A stretch of 64,000 nucleotides of DNA from Streptomyces albus subsp. albus (GCF_000719865.1 NZ_JOID01000008.1:499991-563990); one strand, 5' to 3'. Positions 42,865 to 52,862 are shown, numbered from the stretch's first letter. The notes: generated by a model not told the origin, from the sequence alone. Numbers and translations: made by a program.

Positions 42865-44406
42865 TCACGTCCGGAACCGGCCGGGCCGTCCCGGGGGCGC
42901 GCTTCCTGCCTCGTCCGCCGCCCCGCCGGCCGTCAGCTCCGCCGGCAGCGCGATGCCGATGGGCTGCAACAGCCAGCCGAACGACCCCAGGCCGGACCGG
43001 TCGGTGAGCTCCGCCGCCTCGCCGGCCCGGCTCAACGCCCGGACGTACGCGGCCGGATCCCGCGATGCGAGGGCGAGCGGCGGCCTGGCCCCGCTGAGGC
43101 CGAGCGCCCGCAGCGCCTCCCGCTGGGTCAGCAGCACGGGATCGTTGGACGCCGCCCCCGAGCCCCGCGCGGAGTCCCGGCCCGAGCCCCGCGCGGAGTG
43201 CGGTCCCGAGTCTCCTGCGGAATGCGGCCCCGGACCTCGTGCGGAGTTCCGACCGGAGGTTTCCGCGGGCCTCTGCGCGGAGTCCTGCCCCGAGGCCGGT
43301 GCGGTGTTCTGTCCGGAGCCCCGCCCGTCCTCGGGCCCCGGCTCCAGCCCGCTCTCCGGTACGGCAGGCCGCGCGCCCCTCTCCGCGGCCGCCCTCCGCC
43401 CCGCCTCCGCACAGGCGTCCAGAGCGACATGGGCCGTGATGTCACAGGAACCGTCCGGCACGGGCGGCACCTCGCGGCCGTTCCGGAAGCCCGTGAGCGT
43501 GCCCAGCGGCGGCCGTGACGCCCGCGTGTGGGCGTAGTCGGCGGCCACCGCCAGCCCGCCGTCCAGCGCGCGCACGGCCCGGGCCCAGGCGGTGTCCCTC
43601 GGGTGACCGATCTCCGCGCGCGAGCCCGGTACGGGGTCCGGCGGCCACCACCGGCGCAGCCACTCCGCGTCGTGTCCGCCGACCGGCTCGCCGGGTTCCT
43701 CCCGCCCGTCCCGGCCGACGAGGACCAGCCGCGCGGTTCCCCGGGCGTCCGTCTCGGCCACATCGACCGGGACGTTGTCCAGCCACTCGTTGGCGAACAG
43801 CAGGCCCCGCAGACCCTCGCCGGGGGAGGGGAGTTCCCGCCGCCAGACGATCCGCGGGTCGAGCCCGCCGGGGCGCGCGGCGCGCTCCACGGCGTACGGA
43901 CGCAGCCGCGCGCCCAGGGCCGGTGGAACGGCCGCGAGGACCCCGGTGAGCAGTTCGCCCCGCCCCGCGCCGACGTCCACCAGCGCCAGCTCCGCGGGCC
44001 GCCCCAGCGCGCGGTCCACCCGCGCCAGCAGCTCCGCCACCGCGTCGGCGTAGAGCCGCGAGGCATGGACGGAGGTGCGGAAGTGGCTCGCGGGCCGCTC
44101 GCGCAGGTAGAAGCCGCCGCCCGGTTCGTAGAGCGCCCGCTCGGCGGCCTGCCGCCACCCCTGCGGGCTCTGCGGGCTCTGTGAGCTCTCCGGGCTTCCT
44201 GGGCTCTGCGGACGCTGCGGGCTGTGCTGCTCCCGCTGCTCCCGCCGCTCCCGCAGTGCGCGGGCATCCCGGCGCCCCGCCCCGCGGCCCGCGCCCTCCG
44301 TGCCGTCCCCGCCCGCGCGCCGCCCCCCGCCCCCGCCACCGTCGCGGATGTCGTCGCCGATACCGTCACCGCCGCTGCCCTGGTCGTGCATGCCCTCGCT
44401 CGTCAC
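42865..44406 (-). CDS. SAM-dependent methyltransferase, MidA/NDUFAF7-like (DUF185)
   Basis: 513 residues. The N-terminal 85 residues are low complexity, including SPQSPQ-type repeats. Then [20 protein letters not shown] and the SAM-binding [18 protein letters not shown] are typical of the MidA family, which methylates an arginine of complex I NDUFS2/NuoD homologues in mitochondria. A lone nuoD lies 2.6 kb away. A roughly 75-residue Ser/Gly/Arg repeat insertion interrupts the domain before the conserved C-terminal part. GTG 44406 is used, with a leaderless -10; ATG 44391 is an alternative. Confidence 0.82.
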   Translation of the reverse strand: MTSEGMHDQGSGGDGIGDDIRDGGGGGGRRAGGDGTEGAGRGAGRRDARALRERREQREQHSPQRPQSPGSPESSQSPQSPQGWRQAAERALYEPGGGFYLRERPASHFRTSVHASRLYADAVAELLARVDRALGRPAELALVDVGAGRGELLTGVLAAVPPALGARLRPYAVERAARPGGLDPRIVWRRELPSPGEGLRGLLFANEWLDNVPVDVAETDARGTARLVLVGRDGREEPGEPVGGHDAEWLRRWWPPDPVPGSRAEIGHPRDTAWARAVRALDGGLAVAADYAHTRASRPPLGTLTGFRNGREVPPVPDGSCDITAHVALDACAEAGRRAAAERGARPAVPESGLEPGPEDGRGSGQNTAPASGQDSAQRPAETSGRNSARGPGPHSAGDSGPHSARGSGRDSARGSGAASNDPVLLTQREALRALGLSGARPPLALASRDPAAYVRALSRAGEAAELTDRSGLGSFGWLLQPIGIALPAELTAGGAADEAGSAPPGRPGRFRT

Positions 44407-44418
44407 CCGGCCACGGTA
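44407..44418 (-). promoter_or_regulatory. candidate leaderless -10 for the MidA-like gene
   Basis: On the minus strand TACCGT (TAnnnT) ends six bases before GTG 44406. No ribosome-binding site fits this start, which supports leaderless initiation. Confidence 0.4.
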
Positions 44419-44525
44419 TGCGGGCTCGCGGGACGCCGGTGATGGGTGATGTGTCCACCTTGGGGAGTAGGCCCGGGAACCGAGGATCGGCCGTCCGGTT
44501 GACCCCTACACCTACCGGCCGTCCC

Positions 44526-44538
44526 TACGCTGGGTTAC
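44526..44538 (+). promoter_or_regulatory. candidate leaderless -10 for the sensor kinase
   Basis: TACGCT (TAnnnT) ends seven bases before GTG 44539. A TTGACC at 44499-44504 is 21 bases upstream, longer than the ideal spacing. GGGAAC at 44475 followed 16 bases later by GGTT could alternatively mark an ECF-type promoter. Confidence 0.35.
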
Positions 44539-45735
44539 GTGCAGCGTCTCTACGACTTCCTCCGCAGGCACCCGACGGGTGTCGACACCTTCTGGGCCGC
44601 CATCCTGCTGATGCTCGGCGGGCTGTGGGTCGCGGAGGAGACGGCCGGCGATCCCGCACGGCGCTTCGCCGGGATCCTCGTCATCGCCGCGCTGTGCACG
44701 GTGGTCGCCCTGCGCCGCCGGGCGCCGGAGCTGATGCTGCTGATCGCCACCGGAGCGGGCGTGGTGCAGCTCCTCACCGACATCCGGCAGAACCCGGCCG
44801 ACTTCGGCATGCTCGTGATCGTCTACACCGTCGCCGCCAACGGGGCGCGCTGGGCTTCCCGGTTCGCTCTCGCCGCGGGGCTCGCGGCACCGGCGGTCTA
44901 CAACCTCCGCTGGCCCCCGCAGGGGCCCGAGGGCCCGTTCGTGATCGTCGTCATCTTCATGACCGTCCCGTTCGCCCTCGCCTGGGTGCTCGGCGACTCG
45001 GTCCGCACCCGCCGCGCCTACTACGCCCAGCTGGAGGAGCGCGCCGCCCGGCTCGAGAAGGAGCGCGAGGCGCAGGCCAAGATGGCCGTGGCCGCCGAAC
45101 GCTCCCGGATCGCACGGGAGTTGCACGACGTGGTGGCACACAATGTGTCGGTGATGGTCGTCCAGGCGGACGGCGCGGCCTACGTCCTGGACACCAGCCC
45201 CGAGCAGGCCAAGCAGGCGCTGGAGACCATCTCCGGCACCGGGCGCCAGGCGCTCGCGGAGATGCGCCGGCTGCTGGGCGTGCTGCGCACGGGGGAGAGC
45301 GACGAGTGCGGGGAGTACGTGCCGCAGCCGGACGTGCGGCAGCTGGGCGATCTCATCGAACAGGTGCGGGGCGCCGGGCTGCCGGTCGACTTCCGGGTCG
45401 GCGGCAAGCCGCGCCCGCTGGCGAGCGGCGTCGAGCTCACCGCGTACCGGATCGTCCAGGAGGCGCTGACGAACACCCGCAAGCACGGCGGCCCGGACGT
45501 CGGGGCCTCCGTACGCCTCACCTACGGCGACAGCGAGCTCGAACTGCTGGTCGAGGACGACGGAAGGGGCGCGCAGCGGCAGGTGTACGAGAAGGGCGGC
45601 ACGGACGGGCTCGGCCAGGGTCTGATCGGCATGCGGGAACGCGTCGGCATGGTCGGGGGCCGGCTGGACGCCGGGCCGAGACCGGGGGGCGGCTTCCGGA
45701 TCAGCGCGGTGCTGCCGCTGAAACCGGCGGGCTGA
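44539..45735 (+). CDS. NarL-type sensor histidine kinase
   Basis: 398 residues. Four to five membrane helices (about 15-150) form the sensor region with no large extracellular domain, then a coiled linker (YYAQLEERAARLEKEREAQ). The HisKA_3 box ERSRIARELHDVVAHNVSVM carries the phosphorylated His, and the ATP-binding part has AYRIVQEALTNTRKHGG, VEDDGRGA and GLIGMRERV. It phosphorylates the response regulator downstream. Signal unknown; such kinases often sense membrane or envelope stress. A 233-bp gap separates it from its partner, which is unusual for such pairs. Confidence 0.93.
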   Translation: MQRLYDFLRRHPTGVDTFWAAILLMLGGLWVAEETAGDPARRFAGILVIAALCTVVALRRRAPELMLLIATGAGVVQLLTDIRQNPADFGMLVIVYTVAANGARWASRFALAAGLAAPAVYNLRWPPQGPEGPFVIVVIFMTVPFALAWVLGDSVRTRRAYYAQLEERAARLEKEREAQAKMAVAAERSRIARELHDVVAHNVSVMVVQADGAAYVLDTSPEQAKQALETISGTGRQALAEMRRLLGVLRTGESDECGEYVPQPDVRQLGDLIEQVRGAGLPVDFRVGGKPRPLASGVELTAYRIVQEALTNTRKHGGPDVGASVRLTYGDSELELLVEDDGRGAQRQVYEKGGTDGLGQGLIGMRERVGMVGGRLDAGPRPGGGFRISAVLPLKPAG

Positions 45736-45968
45736 GACCCGGTGTCATGCGGCGGGACGCCATGCGGCCGGAGGCCGGCTTCCGGTTGCCGGGGCCCGCG
45801 TGGCCGGCCTCGCCCGGGCCGCCGCTCCGCCGCCGTCCCCGGTCGCCGTCCGCCCTGGCGTCACCGTTCGCCCGGTACTGCCCGCAGGTGCCGCTCGCCC
45901 GTATCCCCACCCGCACCCCTCGCCCCGGACACCGCTCCAGCAGGACCCACCCCTCCGAAAGGGAACAC

Positions 45969-46640
45969 ATGTCCATCCGCGTGATGCTCGTCGACGACCA
46001 GGTGCTGCTGCGCACCGGCTTCCGCATGGTGCTGGCGGCACAGCCCGACATGGAGGTCGTCGCCGAGGCCGGTGACGGAGCCGAGGCCCTGGAGGTGCTC
46101 GGCCCGGCCGCTCCGGACGTCGTCCTGATGGACGTCCGGATGCCCCGGCTGGACGGTGTCGAGGCAACCCGGCGGATCTGCGCCCGGGAGAACGCGCCCA
46201 AGGTGCTGATCCTGACGACCTTCGACCTCGACGAGTACGCCTTCTCCGCGCTCAAGGCCGGCGCGAGCGGCTTCATGCTCAAGGACGTGCCGCCGGCCGA
46301 ACTGCTGTCCGCCATCCGGGCCGTTCACAGCGGGGACGCGGTCGTCGCCCCGAGCACCACCCGCCGGCTTCTCGACCGCTTCACGCCCCTGCTGCCGGGC
46401 CCCGCCGACGTCCCCGCCAAGGGCCGCATCGGGAGGCTCACCGAACGCGAGCGCGAGGTGATGCTGCTGGTGGCGCAGGGCAAGTCGAACGGCGAGATCG
46501 CCGCCCGGCTGGTGCTCTCGGAGGCCACCGTCAAGACCCATGTGGGTCGCATCCTGACCAAGCTGGAGCTGCGGGACCGGGTGCAGGTCGTCGTCCTGGC
46601 CTACGAGACCGGCCTGGTCCGCGCGGGCGGCATGCCGTAG
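45969..46640 (+). CDS. NarL/FixJ-family response regulator
   Basis: 223 residues; ATG with AAAGGGA upstream. Receiver domain: IRVMLVDDQVLLRTGFRM, phospho-acceptor Asp in DVVLMDVRMPRLDG, and KAGASGFMLKD. LuxR-type helix-turn-helix at the C-terminus: LTEREREVMLLVAQGKSNGEIAARLVLSEATVKTHV. It is the cognate partner of the upstream kinase by position and type; target genes are not evident. A hairpin follows the stop. Confidence 0.95.
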   Translation: MSIRVMLVDDQVLLRTGFRMVLAAQPDMEVVAEAGDGAEALEVLGPAAPDVVLMDVRMPRLDGVEATRRICARENAPKVLILTTFDLDEYAFSALKAGASGFMLKDVPPAELLSAIRAVHSGDAVVAPSTTRRLLDRFTPLLPGPADVPAKGRIGRLTEREREVMLLVAQGKSNGEIAARLVLSEATVKTHVGRILTKLELRDRVQVVVLAYETGLVRAGGMP

Positions 46641-46976
46641 CGCACGGGGGGGCGCCGCGCCCCCGGGCCGGGAAGCGCGGTCGGCGCCGCGGGGAAGCGC
46701 GACCCTCGCCACCGGGGCGGGGGCGGGGGGCGGACACAGGCCGGTGCACCCCGCCCGGCCTCGGGCATCCCCGGCCCCGGACGGAGCCCCACGGGCCGGC
46801 CGGCCGCCGCGGGCACGGCGGGCCTTGCGCGCGGGGTGGGCGGCGCCCCGGTCCCGCGGCCGGCGGAGCCGGCCCGGACCGTTGACGCCCGGGCCCGGCC
46901 CCTTCACGCCCGTTGACGCCCGGGCCCGCTCCGCTCGCGCCCCGGGCCCGGCCCGTTCAAGCCCGTTCGAGCCCGT
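46641..46976. other. 336-bp intergenic region with short repeats
   Basis: Contains the terminator at 46648-46664. CCGTTGACGCCCGGGCCCG occurs twice (46879-46897 and 46910-46928), followed by three CCCGTTCRAG-like units up to the threonine-aldolase-like stop. Otherwise G/C-rich spacer. No gene supported. Confidence 0.55.
46648..46664 (+). terminator. hairpin after the response regulator
   Basis: GGGGGCG-CCG-CGCCCCC, a 7-bp stem with a 3-base loop starting eight bases after the stop. Confidence 0.55.
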
Positions 46977-48146
46977 TCACGGCCGGGAAGTCGACTGCTC
47001 CGCGCGCTCCAGGAAGCCCAGGAACTCCGCGACAGCCTCGGTGACGTCCCGCGCCGTCCACTCCAGCCCCGGCCCCGCGACCGTCACCTCGGTCATCGCG
47101 AAGCCCGGGACGCGCTGCTCCTCCCACCAGGCCCGGAACAGCAGCGTCCCCGTCTCCTCGGCCTGCCGGGTCCCCGCCTCCGTCAGCGCGTCCGCCGGGT
47201 ACGGCAGCCACACCTGGAACTCGTGCGTGTGCGGCGGCTCCGGATGAACCCGGAACCACGGCACCCCCGCGGCCGCCAGCCCGTCGCGCAGCGCGCCCGC
47301 GACGACCCCGGCGTGCGCGACGTACGACGGCAGCCTCGGCAGTTCCCGGTCCAGCCCGGCCAGCGCGCCGAGCGCCGTCGGCCACTGCTGGTAGAGCTGC
47401 CCGCCGTACCGGTGCCGCCAGGCCTTCGCCTCCGCGACGAGCGCCTCCGGACCGGCCAGCGCGGCCCCGGAGAGCCCGCCGAGCGACTTGTAGAACGACA
47501 CGTACACGCTGTCCGCGAGCGCCGCGATCTCCGGGAGCTCCCGGCCCAGATGGGCGGCGCACTCCCAGATCCGCGCGCCGTCGAAGTGCACCACCGCGTC
47601 CTGTTCCCGCGCGGCCCCGGTGACGGCCTCCAGCTCCTCCCAGGACGGCAGGACGAACCCCGCCTCCCGGAGCGGCAGTTCGAGCATCAGCGTGCCGAAC
47701 GGCTCGTCCAGCGCGCGCACCTCGTCGGCCGTGGGCAGCCGGGGCTCCTGCGTCGGGTGAACCGTCCGCAGACCGGCCAGCACCGCCAGGGCGTCCCGCT
47801 CGTGCCGCACCGGGTGCGCCAGCGGGTGCAGGGCCACGGCCGCGTTCCCCGTCCGGCCGGCCCAGCAGCGCAGGGCGACCTGCTGGGCCATCGTCCCGGT
47901 CGGGAAGAACGCGGCGGCCTCCGTGCCCAGCAGTCCGGCGACCCGGCGCTCCAGGGCCTCCACGACCCCGTCGCCGTAGACGTCGGTCCGCTCGGTCAGG
48001 TCGTACGCCGCGGACGCCTCCGCGGCCAGCCGCGCCAGCCGGCCGCCGATGGTCTCCGCCGGCGCGACCTCCGCCAGCCTCCGGCGGGCCCCGCCCCAGG
48101 CGGCCAGCCGGCGGGCCCGCCCCTCATCGCTCGTGTCGTACGCCAT
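46977..48146 (-). CDS. threonine aldolase / beta-eliminating lyase family PLP enzyme
   Basis: 389 residues. PLP-dependent fold type I: the lysine is expected in SVYVSFYKSLGGLSGAAL. TDVYGDGVVEALERRVAGLLG, AAAFFPTGTMAQQVALRCWA and HFDGARIWECAAHLG are the threonine-aldolase signatures. It would cleave L-threonine to glycine and acetaldehyde, or act on a related beta-hydroxy amino acid. An N-terminal extension of about 40 residues precedes the usual domain start. ATG at 48146; no strong ribosome-binding site is visible. Convergent with the response regulator. Confidence 0.85.
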   Translation of the reverse strand: MAYDTSDEGRARRLAAWGGARRRLAEVAPAETIGGRLARLAAEASAAYDLTERTDVYGDGVVEALERRVAGLLGTEAAAFFPTGTMAQQVALRCWAGRTGNAAVALHPLAHPVRHERDALAVLAGLRTVHPTQEPRLPTADEVRALDEPFGTLMLELPLREAGFVLPSWEELEAVTGAAREQDAVVHFDGARIWECAAHLGRELPEIAALADSVYVSFYKSLGGLSGAALAGPEALVAEAKAWRHRYGGQLYQQWPTALGALAGLDRELPRLPSYVAHAGVVAGALRDGLAAAGVPWFRVHPEPPHTHEFQVWLPYPADALTEAGTRQAEETGTLLFRAWWEEQRVPGFAMTEVTVAGPGLEWTARDVTEAVAEFLGFLERAEQSTSRP

Positions 48147-48779
48147 GCGCCGATGATGTCGCACCGGCCTTCCGTACGCCCTTGCCGCGCGGGCCGCGCC
48201 CCGCTCCCGCCGGAGACGGGCCGTGCCGGCTGTCCTGCGTGCGGTTGCCCGCCTCCGGAGCGGCAGGCCGTGGACGACGGCGGCAACTCGGGGTGACGAA
48301 GACGAGGGCGGATCCCGGACGGAGCGCGGAGCACGCGCCGTGCGGTCGCCCGCTCCCGGGGCCCCTCCCGGAGGATGCCGCGCCGGACGGCCGCGCCGAG
48401 CGCCCCGGCGGTCCCGCCCTCGCCCGGCGGGCCCGCGTGTCACCGGCGGAAGCGGCTGTCGCCGGGCCGGCGGCGAAACGGGCCACGGCGGCAGGCCGCT
48501 CGCCCCGGCCGCGGCCGCTCGGGCGCTCCGGTTCGGCGAGGGGCGGCGGGCGGCCCGGACCGAGCGCGGCCCGGACAGGACGGAGCAGGGCGGGACGGAA
48601 GGGGAAGGACCGGAGCGGGCAGAGGTGGGGCGGCGCCCGGCCGGGACGGGGCGGCTGCCCCCGCGCACAGTGCGGAAAGGCGGCGGGCCGTCCTCGCGTA
48701 AGCTGGCCGGGACACGTCCGGTACCGCCCCTGGCCCTCCCGAACCGGGCCAGCGGACTGGAACGGAAGGCCGTTATTCC
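48147..48779. other. 633-bp divergent intergenic region
   Basis: Lies between the divergent threonine-aldolase-like gene and the cofactor operon. Frames across it are Arg/Pro/Gly-rich and lack ribosome-binding sites; I do not accept a gene. TAAGCT at 48699-48704 is a candidate -10 for the rightward operon, about 75 bases before its first start. No clear -35. Nothing else seen. Confidence 0.5.
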
Positions 48780-49691
48780 GTGAACACACCCCCTCCCCCC
48801 GAGGCCAAGGACCGCCCCGCCAGGCTCGCCGTCGGGGTCGTCGGCGCGGGCCGCGTCGGCCCCGCCCTCGCCGCCGCGCTGCGGCTCGCCGGGCACCGTC
48901 CGGTCGCCGTCTCGGGCGTCTCCGACGCCTCGGTGCGCCGCGCGGCGGCCATGCTGCCCGAGGTGCCCCTGGTATCGCCGGCGCAGGTCCTGGCCCGTTC
49001 GGAGCTCGTCCTGCTGACCGTTCCCGACGACGCCCTGCCCCGGCTCGTCCAGGGGCTGGCGGAGACCGGCGCCGTCCGTCCCGGGCAGCTCCTGGTGCAC
49101 ACCTCCGGCCGCTACGGCACCGCCGTGCTGGACCCGGCCCGGAGCGCCGGGGCCCTGCCGCTGGCGCTCCACCCCGCGATGACGTTCACCGGCACCGCCG
49201 TCGACGTCCAGCGGCTGGCCGGCTGCTCCTTCGGCGTGACCGCGCCGGAGGAACTGCGGCTCGCCGCCGAGGCCCTCGTCATCGAGATGGGCGGCGAGCC
49301 CGAGTGGATCGAGGAGCCGGCCCGCCCGCTCTACCACGCGGCGCTGGCGCTCGGCGCCAACCACCTCGTCACGCTGGTGGCCCAGTCGCTCGAATTGCTG
49401 CGCGCCGCCGGGGTGAGCGCCCCCGACCGCATGCTGGGGCCGCTCCTGGGCGCCGCCCTGGACAACGCCCTGCGCTCCGGTGACGCGGCCCTCACCGGCC
49501 CGGTCGCGCGGGGGGACGCCGGCACCGTGGCCGCCCACGTCGCCGAGCTGCGCGAGCACGCGCCGCAGACCGTCGCCGGCTATCTCGCCATGGCACGCGC
49601 CACGGCGGACCGCGCCATGGCGTCCGGCCTGCTGAAACCGGAGCTGGCGGAAGACCTGCTGGGCGTGCTCGCGGACGGAGGCACCCGATGA
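48780..49691 (+). CDS. Rossmann-fold DUF2520 protein, possible PanG-type ketopantoate reductase
   Basis: 303 residues; GTG start. N-terminal NAD(P)-binding glycine motif [17 protein letters not shown] (about 17-33), middle strand [17 protein letters not shown], and a C-terminal helical DUF2520 domain ([28 protein letters not shown]). Francisella PanG, a DUF2520-type protein, is a ketopantoate reductase, and this gene overlaps panC by ATGA; providing pantoate for panC is therefore a good hypothesis. GGAAGG is about 12 bases upstream. First gene of the cofactor operon. Confidence 0.85.
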   Translation: MNTPPPPEAKDRPARLAVGVVGAGRVGPALAAALRLAGHRPVAVSGVSDASVRRAAAMLPEVPLVSPAQVLARSELVLLTVPDDALPRLVQGLAETGAVRPGQLLVHTSGRYGTAVLDPARSAGALPLALHPAMTFTGTAVDVQRLAGCSFGVTAPEELRLAAEALVIEMGGEPEWIEEPARPLYHAALALGANHLVTLVAQSLELLRAAGVSAPDRMLGPLLGAALDNALRSGDAALTGPVARGDAGTVAAHVAELREHAPQTVAGYLAMARATADRAMASGLLKPELAEDLLGVLADGGTR

Positions 49692-50800
49692 CGGACGACC
49701 GGAACACGCCGACGAGCCCGGCCGGCGCCCCGGACACCGGCGTTGACCGCACGGCCGACCGCACGGCCGACCGCACGGCCGCCGACCGGGACGCGGCCAC
49801 CACGGCCACCGCCGACGGGCCCGCGCCCGCACTCATCCGCACAGCGGCCGGGCTGCGCTCCCTGCCGCGGCGCGGCGAGCGCGCGGTCGTGATGACTATG
49901 GGAGCCCTCCACGCGGGGCACGCCGCCCTGATCCGCACCGCCCGCGACCGGGTCGGCCCGGACGGCCAGGTCGTGGTGACCGTGTTCGTCAATCCCCTCC
50001 AGTTCGGTGCCGGTGAGGACCTCGACCGCTATCCGCGCACCCTCGACGCCGATCTCGTCATCGCCGCACGGGAGGGCGCCGACGCCGTCTTCGCGCCGTC
50101 CGCCGACGAGGTCTACCCGGGCGGGGAACCGCAGGTCCGGATCTCCGCGGGGCCGATGGGCGAACGGCTGGAGGGCGCCAGCCGCCCCGGGCACTTCGAC
50201 GGCATGCTGACCGTCGTCGCCAAGCTGCTCCATCTGACGGCCCCCGACCTCGCCCTCTACGGGGAGAAGGACGCCCAGCAGCTCGCGCTGATCCAGCGCA
50301 TGGCGCGCGACCTGAACTTCCCCGTGCGGATCGCCGGTGTCCCGACCGTCCGCGAGCCCGACGGGCTGGCCCTGTCCAGCCGCAACCGCTATCTCTCCGG
50401 GCCCGAGCGGGCCACGGCCTTGGCGCTGTCCCGCGCCCTGACGGCGGGACGGGGAGCGGGGCTGTCCGCGGCGGCCGGTACTGCGTCGTCCGACGCGGCG
50501 CCCGCCCCGCCGGCCGGGGACCGGGGACCGTCGGCGACGTCCAGTGGGCCGAAGCCGGGACCGGTCGCCGATCCGGTCGCCGATCCGGAGGCCGTACGGG
50601 CCGCCGCCCGCGCCGTGCTCGACGAGGCGGCGGGGCACCAACCGCCGCTGGTCACGGACTACTTGGCTCTCGTCGACCCGTCCGACTTCACCGAGGTCCC
50701 GGCGGACCACCGGGGTGAGGCCGTGCTGGCCGTGGCGGCCCGGGTGGGCACCACCCGTCTGATCGACAACATCCGCCTGCAGTTCGGAGCCACCCGATGA
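49688..50800 (+). CDS. panC: pantothenate synthetase
   Basis: 370 residues. Joins pantoate and beta-alanine with ATP. Motifs: [19 protein letters not shown] (about 68-86, HxGH ATP site), [39 protein letters not shown] and [15 protein letters not shown]. The N-terminal about 48 residues are an extension containing three exact 12-bp repeats (49745-49780, ADRT repeats), and a Gly/Ala/Pro insertion lies near the C-terminus (about 255-295). ATGA overlap with the preceding gene and with the mini-ORF that follows. Confidence 0.95.
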   Translation: MTDDRNTPTSPAGAPDTGVDRTADRTADRTAADRDAATTATADGPAPALIRTAAGLRSLPRRGERAVVMTMGALHAGHAALIRTARDRVGPDGQVVVTVFVNPLQFGAGEDLDRYPRTLDADLVIAAREGADAVFAPSADEVYPGGEPQVRISAGPMGERLEGASRPGHFDGMLTVVAKLLHLTAPDLALYGEKDAQQLALIQRMARDLNFPVRIAGVPTVREPDGLALSSRNRYLSGPERATALALSRALTAGRGAGLSAAAGTASSDAAPAPPAGDRGPSATSSGPKPGPVADPVADPEAVRAAARAVLDEAAGHQPPLVTDYLALVDPSDFTEVPADHRGEAVLAVAARVGTTRLIDNIRLQFGATR

Positions 50801-50892
50801 GCCTGTCCGGCACGACGAGTCCCTCGCGCACGCCGCACCGGCGCCCGGACCGGCGGCCCGCCGCCCACCGCCCGTCCGGAGCCGCCCTGTGA
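50797..50892 (+). CDS. 31-residue mini-ORF coupled between panC and nadB
   Basis: ATG at 50797 overlaps the panC stop (ATGA), and the stop at 50890-50892 overlaps the nadB GTG (GTGA). The peptide starts [19 protein letters not shown] and is basic, Pro/Arg-rich, without a recognisable domain. Exact docking at both ends suggests it passes ribosomes from panC to nadB. Alternatively it is just a spacer whose composition allows a frame. Confidence 0.45.
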   Translation: MSLSGTTSPSRTPHRRPDRRPAAHRPSGAAL

Positions 50893-52862
50893 GCACGCCG
50901 GACCACGAGCAGCGGGCCCAGGAGCCGCACGAGCCCCACCGGGCCCACCACGTCCAGCGGCCCCACCACCCGCACCAGATGCACCAGTCCGACCGCACCG
51001 CCCCGGCCGACCGGCCCGCCCTCCCCACCGAGCCCTCCGCCCCCGAGGCCCTCGCGCTGACCGCCCCGGCCCCCGGCTGGGCCATCGACGCGGACGTCGT
51101 CGTGGTCGGCTCCGGCGTCGCCGGGCTGACCGCGGCCCTCCGCTGCGCGGCGGCCGGCCGGAAGACCGTCGTCGTCACCAAGGCGCGGCTCGACGCGGGC
51201 TCCACCCGTTGGGCCCAGGGCGGCATCGCGGCCGCCCTGGGCGACGGCGACACCCCGGAGCAGCATCTGGACGACACCTTGGTCGCGGGCGCCGGACTGT
51301 GCGACGAGACGGCCGTGCGCGCCCTCGTCACCGAGGGCCCCGACGCCGTACGCCGGCTGATCGGCAGCGGCGCCCGGTTCGACACCGACGCCGGCACCGG
51401 CGAGATACTGCTGACCCGCGAGGGCGGCCACCACCGGCGCCGGATCGCCCACGCCGGCGGCGACGCGACCGGCGCGGAGATCTCCCGGGCGCTGGTCGAG
51501 GCGGTCCGCGAGGCGGGTGTCGAGACGGTCGAGAACGCCCTCGTGCTCGATCTGATGAAGGACGCCGAGGGCCGCGCCGCGGGCGTCACCCTGCACGTCA
51601 TGGGCGAGGGGCAGCGGGACGGCGTGGGCGCCGTGCGCGCCCCCGCCGTGGTGCTCGCCACCGGCGGCATGGGCCAGGTGTTCTCCGCGACCACCAACCC
51701 GGCCGTGTCGACCGGCGACGGGGTGGCGCTGGCGCTCCGGGCCGGCGCCGAGGTGTCCGACCTGGAGTTCGTCCAATTCCATCCGACCGTGCTGTTCCTC
51801 GGCCCCGCCGCGGAGGGACAGCAGCCCCTGGTGTCGGAGGCGGTCCGCGGCGAGGGCGCGTATCTGGTGGACGCCGATGGTGTGCGCTTCATGCGGGGGC
51901 AGCACGAACTGGCCGAGCTGGCGCCCCGCGACATCGTCGCCAAGGGCATCATGCGCCGCATGCGCGAGACCGGCGCCCACCACATGTACCTCGACGCCCG
52001 CCACTTCGGCGCCGAGATGTGGGAGCACCGCTTCCCGACGATCCTGGCCGCCTGCCGGGCGCACGGCATCGACCCGGTGACGGAGCCGATCCCGGTCTCC
52101 CCGGCCGCGCACTACGCCAGTGGCGGGGTGCGGACCGATCTGCGCGGCCGGACGACCGTTCCCGGCCTCTACGCCTGCGGCGAGGTCGCGTGCACCGGCG
52201 TGCACGGCGCGAACCGGCTCGCGTCCAACTCCCTCCTGGAGGGCCTGGTCTTCGCCGAACGCATCGCCGCCGACATCGCCGCGACCGCCCCCGCGGAGAC
52301 CGGCACCGGCACCGCCCCCGGCGGCCCGGCGGCCGTCCCCGACGCGGCCCCCGGCGGCGCGCTCCTCGTCCCCGAGGCCCGTTACGAGATCCAGCGCATC
52401 ATGACGGCCGGCGCCGGAGTCCTCCGCAGCGCCGCGAGCCTCGCCGCCGCCGCCGACGGCCTGGAGCGGCTGCACGCCACGGCCGCCGCCGAACTGCGTG
52501 TGGACGGCAAGACCGCCGAGCCGTGCGTGGAGAGCTGGGAGGCCACGAATCTGCTGCTGGTCTCGCGGGTCCTGATCGCGGTCGCCCGCGAGCGCGAGGA
52601 GACCCGCGGCTGCCACTGGCGCGAGGACCGCCCCGACCGCGACGACGAGCGCTGGCGCCGGCACCTCGTCGCCCGCCTCGGGCCCGGCGCCGAACTGGCG
52701 ATCACCTCCACGGACACGGCAGACTTCCCGCCCGTACGCCCCGGCGCGAGCGCCGGAGCCGGACCCGGCGCGGAATCCCCCGGAGCCTCCCGCAGCCCCG
52801 CCTGCCGGGCCGACGCCGCCCCGGCCGTCCGGCACGATCCACCCCGAAGGGACAACTCGTGA
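50889..52862 (+). CDS. nadB: L-aspartate oxidase
   Basis: 657 residues from GTG. FAD-dependent oxidation of L-aspartate to iminoaspartate, first step of de novo NAD synthesis. FAD-binding VVVVGSGVAGLTAAL (about 70-84), ARLDAGSTRWAQGGIAAAL, EFVQFHPTVLF, ACGEVACTGVHGANRLASNS and the C-terminal helical domain (AGVLRSAASL, CVESWEATNLLLVSRVL) are typical. The first about 65 residues are an extension rich in His (HRAHHVQRPHHPHQMHQ), absent from the usual enzyme. The C-terminal about 40 residues are Ala/Gly/Pro-rich. GTGA overlap with nadC. Confidence 0.95.
   Translation: MSTPDHEQRAQEPHEPHRAHHVQRPHHPHQMHQSDRTAPADRPALPTEPSAPEALALTAPAPGWAIDADVVVVGSGVAGLTAALRCAAAGRKTVVVTKARLDAGSTRWAQGGIAAALGDGDTPEQHLDDTLVAGAGLCDETAVRALVTEGPDAVRRLIGSGARFDTDAGTGEILLTREGGHHRRRIAHAGGDATGAEISRALVEAVREAGVETVENALVLDLMKDAEGRAAGVTLHVMGEGQRDGVGAVRAPAVVLATGGMGQVFSATTNPAVSTGDGVALALRAGAEVSDLEFVQFHPTVLFLGPAAEGQQPLVSEAVRGEGAYLVDADGVRFMRGQHELAELAPRDIVAKGIMRRMRETGAHHMYLDARHFGAEMWEHRFPTILAACRAHGIDPVTEPIPVSPAAHYASGGVRTDLRGRTTVPGLYACGEVACTGVHGANRLASNSLLEGLVFAERIAADIAATAPAETGTGTAPGGPAAVPDAAPGGALLVPEARYEIQRIMTAGAGVLRSAASLAAAADGLERLHATAAAELRVDGKTAEPCVESWEATNLLLVSRVLIAVAREREETRGCHWREDRPDRDDERWRRHLVARLGPGAELAITSTDTADFPPVRPGASAGAGPGAESPGASRSPACRADAAPAVRHDPPRRDNS

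Noticed and set aside
42248..42868. Long minus-strand frame (206 codons) overlapping the methyltransferase stop by GTGA
   Set aside because: Its translation simply mirrors the short degenerate repeats; several frames are open at once and the period is not a multiple of three.
44475..44500. ECF-type promoter (GGGAAC-N16-GGTT) before the sensor kinase
   Set aside because: The match is partial and the leaderless TACGCT site explains the start equally well; kept only as a remark.
48223..48783. 186-codon plus-strand frame in the 633-bp gap before the cofactor operon
   Set aside because: Arg/Gly/Pro-rich composition, no ribosome-binding site, and other frames are equally open.
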